This document shows positions 55,096 through 61,381 of a stretch of 64,000 nucleotides of DNA, one piece after another; within the stretch, counting starts at the first letter, position 1, and every line of letters starts with the position of its first letter. Source of the stretch: Amycolatopsis sp. 195334CR (GTDB lineage Bacteria > Actinomycetota > Actinomycetes > Mycobacteriales > Pseudonocardiaceae); assembly GCF_017309385.1 (NCBI RefSeq), contig NZ_JAFJMJ010000002.1:2604001-2668000 (forward strand), in the 5' to 3' direction. The notes under the pieces are model-generated. The model did no database searches. It saw nothing but the letters and a program-made list of their open reading frames with translations, and was not told where the DNA came from. Made by a program: the position numbers and the translations under genes.

Positions 55096-56003
55096 CGATC
55101 CCCCTTGAGCCGCGGGTTGAGCACGGTCTCCAGCGCCCGGCCGACCAGCGTGAAGCACAGCACGATCGCGACGATGGCCAGGCCCGGCGGCAGCAGGTAC
55201 CACCAGGCGCCACCGCTGACCGCGCCCGAGCTGAGCGCGGTCTGCAGCATCGAGCCCCACGAGACGTTGTTCGGATCACCGAGGCCGAGGAAGGACAGCG
55301 TGGACTCGGCGATGATCGAGCCGCCGACCACCAGCGTGGTGTTCGCCAGCACCAGCGGCATCACCGCGGGCAGCACGTGCTTGCCGATCACGTGCAGGTG
55401 CCCGCCGCCCAGCGCCTTCGACCGCTCGATGTACGGGCGGCTCTCCACGGTCAGCGTCTGCGCGCGCACCAGGCGCGCGGTGGTCGGCCACGAGGTGACC
55501 CCGACCGCGACGATGATCGTCGGGATGCCGCGCGGCAGCACGCTGGACAGCGCGATCGCCAGCACCAGCGAGGGCAGCACCAGGAAGAAGTCGGTGAACG
55601 GCAGCAGGATCCGCGCCACCCACCGGCCGAAGTGCCCGGCCGCGATGCCGACGACGGTGCCGATCAGCACCGAGAGCACGGTCGCCGCCAAGCCCACCAG
55701 CAGCGAAACCCGCGCACCCCAGAAGGTCAGCAGCAGCACCGAGCGACCGTCCACATCGGTCCCGAGCAGGTACTCGCCGGTCGGCGGCTGCAGCGGCCTG
55801 CCCGGCGCCTTGGTCACGTCCAGGCCGGCCGGATCGGTGATCACCGGCGCCAGCACCGCCAGCACCACGATCACCACCAGCAGCGCCAGCCCGACCAGCC
55901 CGCCGCGGTTCTTCGCGAACTCCCGCCACACGTTCCCGGCGGCGGCGAACCGCCGGTGCCAGGCGATCGCCCGGGCAGACCGCGTCTCCGTCGTCCCGGT
56001 CAT
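55092..56003 (-). CDS. Dipeptide-type ABC transporter permease (DppC-like)
   Basis: Inner-membrane permease of 303 residues with about six helices. It has the OppC N-terminal domain (FAKNRGGLVGLALLVVIVVL) and, toward the C-terminus, ERSKALGGGHLHVIGKHVLP, the EAA loop that contacts the ATPase. Overlaps both neighbours by four bases and forms the channel with the upstream permease. Confidence 0.94.
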   Translation of the reverse strand: MTGTTETRSARAIAWHRRFAAAGNVWREFAKNRGGLVGLALLVVIVVLAVLAPVITDPAGLDVTKAPGRPLQPPTGEYLLGTDVDGRSVLLLTFWGARVSLLVGLAATVLSVLIGTVVGIAAGHFGRWVARILLPFTDFFLVLPSLVLAIALSSVLPRGIPTIIVAVGVTSWPTTARLVRAQTLTVESRPYIERSKALGGGHLHVIGKHVLPAVMPLVLANTTLVVGGSIIAESTLSFLGLGDPNNVSWGSMLQTALSSGAVSGGAWWYLLPPGLAIVAIVLCFTLVGRALETVLNPRLKGDR

Positions 56004-57028
56004 GAGGCACGCACCCTCGGGTCGAGCACCCGGTAGAGCACTTCGGCGAACAGGTTCATCACGACCACCGAACCGGCCAGAATCAAGAACACTCCTTGCA
56101 GCAGCGGCAGGTCCGGCCCGCGCAGCGCTTCGAACGTGAGCAGGCCGAGGCCCGGCCACGAGAACACGGCCTCGACCGTGACCGTGCCCGACACCACCAG
56201 CCCGAACTGCAGGAACACCAGGGTCACCGTGGGCAGCAAGGCGTTCGGCACGGCGTGCCGCCGCCGCACCAGGTCGTCGCGCAGCCCCTTCGCGCGGGCC
56301 GTGGTCAGGTAGTCCGCGTTCATCTCCTCCAGCAGGGACGACCGCATCACCAGCATGTACTGCGCGTAGATCACCGCGAGCAGGGTGACGCACGGCAGCA
56401 CCAGGTGGTGCGCCACGTCCAGCAGTTCGGGGAAGAAACCCGGCGGGGTGTCCGGCGAGGTCATCCCCCGGCTCGGGAACAACCCCTGGGTGGCGATCAG
56501 CAGCATCAGGCCCAGCCAGAACTGCGGCACCGACCACAGCGTCAGCGCCACCCCGGTCTGGACCTTGTCGAACGAGCTGCCGCGCTTCCACGCCGCCCGC
56601 ACGCCGAGCCACAGGCCCAGCGCGACCGCCAGCACGGTGGCGGTGCCGACGAGCAGGATGGTCGGCCACACCCGCTCGCCGATCATCGCCGCGACCGACC
56701 GGTTGTAGATGTAGGAGGTGCCCAGGTCACCGCGCAGCAGCCCGCCGAAGTAGTCGAGGAACTGCTGCAGCATCGGCTTGTCCACGCCCAGCCGGGCGCG
56801 GAGCTCGGCCAGCTGCTGCGGGCTGGTGGGCCGGTCCCTGGTCATCGTGGTGACCGGGTCGCCGGGGATCATCCGGAACAGCAGGAAGCCCAGCACCACC
56901 ACCAGCAGCAGGCTGACCAGCCCGGAGCCGATCTTCCCGGCGAGAAACCGAAGGGTCCCGGTACCCCCGCGTCGTTCGTCCGGGTCGGGCAACTCGGTAC
57001 CCGGGGCTGTCGAGACCGCTTCGGTCAA
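56000..57028 (-). CDS. Dipeptide-type ABC transporter permease (DppB-like)
   Basis: Permease of 342 residues. The first helix GLVSLLLVVVLGFLLFRMIP followed by GDPVTTMTRDRPTSPQQL is typical of DppB/OppB, and ADYLTTARAKGLRDDLVRRR is the ATPase-contact loop. The start is TTG, with AGGAG 9 nt upstream; no ATG or GTG occurs before it. It lies 12 bp after the binding-protein gene. Confidence 0.94.
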   Translation of the reverse strand: MTEAVSTAPGTELPDPDERRGGTGTLRFLAGKIGSGLVSLLLVVVLGFLLFRMIPGDPVTTMTRDRPTSPQQLAELRARLGVDKPMLQQFLDYFGGLLRGDLGTSYIYNRSVAAMIGERVWPTILLVGTATVLAVALGLWLGVRAAWKRGSSFDKVQTGVALTLWSVPQFWLGLMLLIATQGLFPSRGMTSPDTPPGFFPELLDVAHHLVLPCVTLLAVIYAQYMLVMRSSLLEEMNADYLTTARAKGLRDDLVRRRHAVPNALLPTVTLVFLQFGLVVSGTVTVEAVFSWPGLGLLTFEALRGPDLPLLQGVFLILAGSVVVMNLFAEVLYRVLDPRVRAS

Positions 57029-57040
57029 CGCCTCTTGCTC

Positions 57041-58867
57041 CTATTCCTTGTCGTCGTCCGAGCCGGCGGACTTGCCGCGCCGCGACACCATCACACCGAC
57101 CAGCACGACCACGAGCACCGCACCGGCACCGATGGCGATCCACGCCCCGGTCGGCAGGCCGCCCGAGTCACCGGCGGCCGCGGCGTCCTCGCCGGCCGGC
57201 ACCGCACCGTAGAAGCTCCAGTACCCGCTCTGCTCCATCAGCGCGCCGTCGGCGACGGGCTGCTTGGTCAGCGACGAGAACTTGTCCGAGCGGTAGGCCT
57301 CCAGCGCGCTCTTGTAGTCGAGCACCAGGCTCGGCGCCTGGTCGTAGTAGCGGGCCTGGGCCTGCTTCGCGTACTCGGCGCGCTTGGTGATGTCGGACTC
57401 GGCGGCCTGCAGCGCGTAGAGCCGGTCGTACTCCGCGTCGCAGAAGAACGCGTTGCTGCTCGTGCTGCCGGCGGTGGCGGGCAGCACCGAGCAGGTCTGC
57501 TTGGCCAGGATGTAGTCCGGGTCCGGGTTGGTGCCCCAGCCCGAGAGCGCCAGGTCGTAGTTGCCCGCCGAAGTGGACTCGTCCACCTCGTTGTCCGACA
57601 CCAGCTTCTCGATCACCTTGATGCCGATCTCCCCGAGCCAGCCCGCGACGTACTTGACCACGCGCTGGTCGTAGTCACGGGTGGCGTGCCCGGTGAAGCG
57701 CAGCTCCAGCTTGCGCCCGTCCGGGCCGACGCGGATCCCGTCCGGGCCCTTCGGGTAGCCGGCCTGGTCCAGCGCGGCGTTCGCGGCGGCCAGGTCGAAG
57801 GTGTACTTCTCGGCCGGGCCCGGCTCGTAGTGGTAGGTCTTGAACACCGGCGGCACGATGCCGCCCGGCGCCTCGCCGTACCCGCCGAGCACCTTGTCGA
57901 TGATGGTGGCCGGGTCGATCGCGCGGGCGATCGCCTTGCGCACCCGCACGTCCTTGAGCGCCGGGTGCCCGTCGCCGATCGGCTGGCGGTCGAAGTTCTG
58001 CGCGCCCGGGTTCATCAGCAACTCGTCGTAGCGGCGGCCGACAGCCTTGTTCGTGGTGATGCCCGGCTTGCCGTTGAGCGAGTCGAACTGGGTCGCGGTG
58101 AGCCGGTTGATCAGGTCCACCTCGCCGTTGTTCAGCGCGTTGACCGCGGCGTCGGCGTTGTCGAACTTGACGAACTGCAGCTCGTCCACCTTCGGCGCGC
58201 CACGCCAGTAGTTCGGGTTCGCCTTCATCTTGACCAGCTGGTTGGTCTGGTACTCGGTGATGGTGAACGGGCCCGAGCCCACGCCGACCTTGGCGACGGT
58301 GTCCGTCTCCGGCGAGGCCATGTCGGTCACGCCCGACCAGACGTGCTCGGGCACGATCGGCACGTCGAGCGCGGTCATCGAGGCCTGCGGCTTCTTCAGC
58401 GTCACGGTCAGCGTGCGGTCGTCGGTGGCGGTCACCGTCTGGAACTGCTCGACGAAGGTGCCGTTGGCCTCGCGCGCGGCCGGGTCCGACATCATCCGGT
58501 TGAAGGTGAAGGCGGCGTCACGCGCGGTCAGCGGCGTGCCGTCGGACCACTTCGTGTCGCGGATCTTGAAGGTCCAGGTCAGCCCGTCCGCCGACGGCGT
58601 CCACGACTCCGCCAGCCCGGGCGCGGGCAGGTTGTCCTCCGCCGAGGCCAGGGTGAGGAACTCCCACGAGATCCGGCCGATCATCGCGGTCGAGGCGAAG
58701 CTCGCGGTGAACGGGTTCAGGTGGTCGATGGACTGGACCAGCGCCACCCGCAGCACGGTCGGCTGCTGCGCCTGGGCGGGCCCGACGGCCAGCACCGGCC
58801 CGGCCACCAGCGCGGTGGCGCCCAGCGCGGCCGCACGCCGCCGCCAGGTAGTTCTCACTGCACGCAT
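57041..58867 (-). CDS. Family-5 peptide-binding protein with C-terminal membrane anchor
   Basis: Solute-binding protein of 608 residues. The N-terminus MRAVRTTWRRRAAALGATAL ... VGPAQAQQ is a Sec signal ending AQA, with no lipobox cysteine. The SBP_bac_5 domain follows (ALVQSIDHLNPF, PGLAESWTPSADGLTWTFKI, RKAIARAIDPATIIDKVLGG). After the domain, GLPTGAWIAIGAGAVLVVVL forms one helix before a charged tail, so the protein is membrane-anchored at the C-terminus instead of lipidated. ATG 58867 is used; GTG 58873 is close. First gene of the transporter operon. Confidence 0.94.
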   Translation of the reverse strand: MRAVRTTWRRRAAALGATALVAGPVLAVGPAQAQQPTVLRVALVQSIDHLNPFTASFASTAMIGRISWEFLTLASAEDNLPAPGLAESWTPSADGLTWTFKIRDTKWSDGTPLTARDAAFTFNRMMSDPAAREANGTFVEQFQTVTATDDRTLTVTLKKPQASMTALDVPIVPEHVWSGVTDMASPETDTVAKVGVGSGPFTITEYQTNQLVKMKANPNYWRGAPKVDELQFVKFDNADAAVNALNNGEVDLINRLTATQFDSLNGKPGITTNKAVGRRYDELLMNPGAQNFDRQPIGDGHPALKDVRVRKAIARAIDPATIIDKVLGGYGEAPGGIVPPVFKTYHYEPGPAEKYTFDLAAANAALDQAGYPKGPDGIRVGPDGRKLELRFTGHATRDYDQRVVKYVAGWLGEIGIKVIEKLVSDNEVDESTSAGNYDLALSGWGTNPDPDYILAKQTCSVLPATAGSTSSNAFFCDAEYDRLYALQAAESDITKRAEYAKQAQARYYDQAPSLVLDYKSALEAYRSDKFSSLTKQPVADGALMEQSGYWSFYGAVPAGEDAAAAGDSGGLPTGAWIAIGAGAVLVVVLVGVMVSRRGKSAGSDDDKE

Positions 58868-59030
58868 TCTCACGATCCCCAATCGTCCCAAGCCCCGTCC
58901 CCGAAAGCCGAAAAGTAACCATTCACCGCCACCCGAAGTCAACGATTGCCGGTCGTTCATGCCAAGCCGTTACCCAACCAGGTGGGGGCGATGACGAACG
59001 TCACTTGCGGCGCCCACTAGGTTGAACCCC

Positions 59031-59858
59031 ATGCGGATCATGATCTCGGCCGACATGGAGGGTGCCACGGGGGTCACCTGGACCGACGACGTGGTCCCCG
59101 GAACCGAGCAGTGGCAACGATTCCGCAGGCTCTTCACCGGTGACGTCAACGCCGTGGCGGCCGGGCTGGCCGAGGCGGGCGCGGACGACCTGCTGGTGAA
59201 CGAGGCCCATTCGTCCCAGCGGAACCTGCTGCTGGAGGAGCTCGATCCGCGGGCCCGCATGCTCACCGGCAGGCACAAGCCGCTGTCGATGATGCAGGGC
59301 ATCGACAGCGATGTGGACGGTGTGGTCTTCCTCGGCTACCACGCCGGGGCGGGCGCCGACGGCGTGCTTTCCCACACCTACCTGGAGAACCAGATCACCG
59401 GCGTGTGGCTGGACGGCAAGCACGCCAGCGAGGGCAGGCTCAACGCCGCGCTCGCCGCCGAATACGGCGTGCCGGTCCTGCTGGTCACCGGCGACGACAA
59501 GACCTGCGAAGACGCCGCGGACTACGCGCCCGGCGCGGAACTGGTCGCGGTGAAGGAATGCGTCAGCCGGTACGCGGCGATCTGCCTGCCCCCTTCACGT
59601 ACGGCTGAACTGCAGACCGAGGCGGCGCGGCGCGCGATGGCCAGGGCCGGGCGCGGGGAACCCTCGCCGCGGGGCCACCGGATCGAGGTGGAGTTCGACG
59701 CGAGCCACCTCGCGCAGGCGACCGCGGTGATCCCCACGGTGGACCAGGTGGGCGTGCGGCGGGTGGGTTTCGACGCGCCGAACATGACCGAAGCGATGAA
59801 AGCGTTCAAGGTGGTCACCGCGATCGCCGCGGGCGCGGTGCAGGGGAAGTATGGCTGA
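59031..59858 (+). CDS. M55-family D-aminopeptidase (DppA-like)
   Basis: Zinc D-aminopeptidase of 275 residues that removes N-terminal D-amino acids from short peptides. Metal and catalytic residues appear in MISADMEGATG (Asp, Glu), LVNEAHSSQRN (His), FLGYHAGAGADG (His) and VLSHTYLEN (His). The enzyme class works on D-Ala-D-Ala and related peptides. TAGGTT at 59018-59023 is 7 nt before ATG. It is divergent from the peptide transporter operon, as in dpp loci, and overlaps the M20 gene by 8 bp. Confidence 0.93.
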   Translation: MRIMISADMEGATGVTWTDDVVPGTEQWQRFRRLFTGDVNAVAAGLAEAGADDLLVNEAHSSQRNLLLEELDPRARMLTGRHKPLSMMQGIDSDVDGVVFLGYHAGAGADGVLSHTYLENQITGVWLDGKHASEGRLNAALAAEYGVPVLLVTGDDKTCEDAADYAPGAELVAVKECVSRYAAICLPPSRTAELQTEAARRAMARAGRGEPSPRGHRIEVEFDASHLAQATAVIPTVDQVGVRRVGFDAPNMTEAMKAFKVVTAIAAGAVQGKYG

Positions 59859-61167
59859 GCTGGATGTGGTGTCGGTCTGCGCGGACCTCGTGCGGTTCGA
59901 CACGACGAACCGGGGCAACGGGGATTCGGAGGGGGAACGGGACGCCGCCGAGTACGTGGCGGGCCTGCTCACCGCCGCCGGGCTCACCCCGGAGATCTAC
60001 GAATCGGCACCCGGCCGGGCCAATGTGGTCGCCCGCGTCGCCGGCAGCGACCCGACTCTGCCGCCGCTGCTGGTGCAGGGCCACCTCGACGTGGTGCCCG
60101 CCGACGCGGCCGACTGGTCCGTGCCGCCGTTCTCCGGCGAGGTGCGCGACGGGTTCCTCTGGGGCCGCGGCGCCACCGACATGAAGGACTTCTGCGCGAT
60201 GGTGCTGTCCGTTGTGGACGGCTTCGCGCGCGAGGGGCGGAAGCCGCGCCGCGACATCGTGCTCGCCTTCGTCGCCGACGAGGAGGACCGCGGGGAGTAC
60301 GGCGCGCACTGGCTGGTCGAGCACCATCCGTCCCTTTTCGACGGTTGCGCGGCGGCGATCAGCGAGTCCGGTGCCTACACCTACCACGTGCCCGCCGCCG
60401 ACGGCCGGATCGTGCGGATCTACCCGGTCGGCGCGGCCGAGCGCGGCACCGCGCACCTGCGGCTGACCGCCCGCGGCCGCGCCGGGCACGGCTCCCGGCG
60501 CAACCATGAGAACGCCGTGGTCCGGCTCGTCGGCGCGCTGAACCGGATCGCCACGCACGAGTGGCCGGTGCGGTTGACCCCGGCGGTGCGCGCGTTCATC
60601 GAGCAGACCGGAAAAGCGCTCGACGTCGAGGTGGACTTGTCCAGTTCGGACGCAGTGGACGGGACATTGGCGCGGCTGGGCCCGGCGGCGTCGCTGGTCG
60701 AGTCGACGGTGCGCAACAGCACCACGCCGACCATGCTGGACGCGGGGTACAAGGTGAACGTGATCCCCAGCGTGGCGCAGGCGCAGGTGGACACCCGCAC
60801 GTTGCCCGGCACCGAGGCGGAACTGCTGGCCACAGTGGACGAACTGCTCGGGCCGGACGTGACCAGGGAGTTCGTCGCGCACCAGGGCCCGGTGCAGGCG
60901 CCGATCGACACCCCGTGGTTCGACGCGATGGCCGACGCCCTGCGCGCCCAGGACCCGGACGCGGTCGTGGTCCCGTACTGCCTGGGCGGCGGCACCGACG
61001 CCAAGGCCTTCGCGAAGCTCGGCATCGACTGCTACGGGTTCGCGCCGCTGTGGCTGCCGGAGGGCTTCCCGTACCGCGCCATGGCCCACGGCGTCGACGA
61101 ACGCGTCCCGGTGGACGGCCTCCTGTTCGGCACGCGGGTGCTGGACCACTTCCTCACCCACTGCTGA
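59851..61167 (+). CDS. M20-family metallopeptidase
   Basis: Peptidase of 438 residues. The two-zinc site is seen in LLVQGHLDVVPADA (His), WGRGATDMKDFCAMVL (Asp), FVADEEDRGEYGAHW (Glu pair), AISESGAYTYH, and the C-terminal MAHGVDERVPVDGLL (His). A dimerisation domain lies around residues 200-320. Such enzymes hydrolyse dipeptides or deacylate amino acids; next to a D-aminopeptidase and dipeptide transporter it probably finishes breakdown of imported peptides (inference). Confidence 0.93.
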   Translation: MAELDVVSVCADLVRFDTTNRGNGDSEGERDAAEYVAGLLTAAGLTPEIYESAPGRANVVARVAGSDPTLPPLLVQGHLDVVPADAADWSVPPFSGEVRDGFLWGRGATDMKDFCAMVLSVVDGFAREGRKPRRDIVLAFVADEEDRGEYGAHWLVEHHPSLFDGCAAAISESGAYTYHVPAADGRIVRIYPVGAAERGTAHLRLTARGRAGHGSRRNHENAVVRLVGALNRIATHEWPVRLTPAVRAFIEQTGKALDVEVDLSSSDAVDGTLARLGPAASLVESTVRNSTTPTMLDAGYKVNVIPSVAQAQVDTRTLPGTEAELLATVDELLGPDVTREFVAHQGPVQAPIDTPWFDAMADALRAQDPDAVVVPYCLGGGTDAKAFAKLGIDCYGFAPLWLPEGFPYRAMAHGVDERVPVDGLLFGTRVLDHFLTHC

Positions 61168-61216
61168 TCGGTGCGGGTTTTGCCCTGGTCGGTCGAGCGC
61201 GTTGCGCTGGAAAGCC

Positions 61217-61246
61217 GTGCCGTATAGGACGTTATACACCTGACTG
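61217..61246. repeat. 30 bp dispersed repeat, copy 2
   Basis: This copy differs from 51817-51846 at two positions and also holds GTATA-N6-TATAC. It lies 50 bp after the M20 stop and about 136 bp before the GH92 start. Because copy 1 is between convergent gene ends, a role in transcription termination or RNA processing is as likely as an operator. Confidence 0.75.
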
Positions 61247-61293
61247 GGCACGCGGCGCGGTTGTCTGATTTCGGACGGGAAACGAAGGCGTTC

Positions 61294-61323
61294 TTGACAA
61301 CGATGTCACAGCGCGCTTATTTA
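61294..61323 (+). promoter_or_regulatory. GH92 promoter with LacI-like operator over the -35 box
   Basis: TTGACA (61294-61299) and TATTTA (61318-61323) form a -35/-10 pair with 18 nt between. The -35 box overlaps TGACAACGATGTCA (61295-61308), an inverted repeat with one mismatch and a central CG, the form used by LacI-family sugar regulators. The GH92 start lies about 59 bp downstream. Confidence 0.6.
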
Positions 61324-61381
61324 ACGGGGCGCCGTTCCGGCGGCGCCTCCCCTGCGATCCCGCCCGGAACCTGGAGCAAAG

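Noticed and set aside
56096..58918. 940-codon open frame on the plus strand
   Set aside because: Antisense to the permease and peptide-binding genes, whose motifs are unmistakable; composition is that of a shadow frame.
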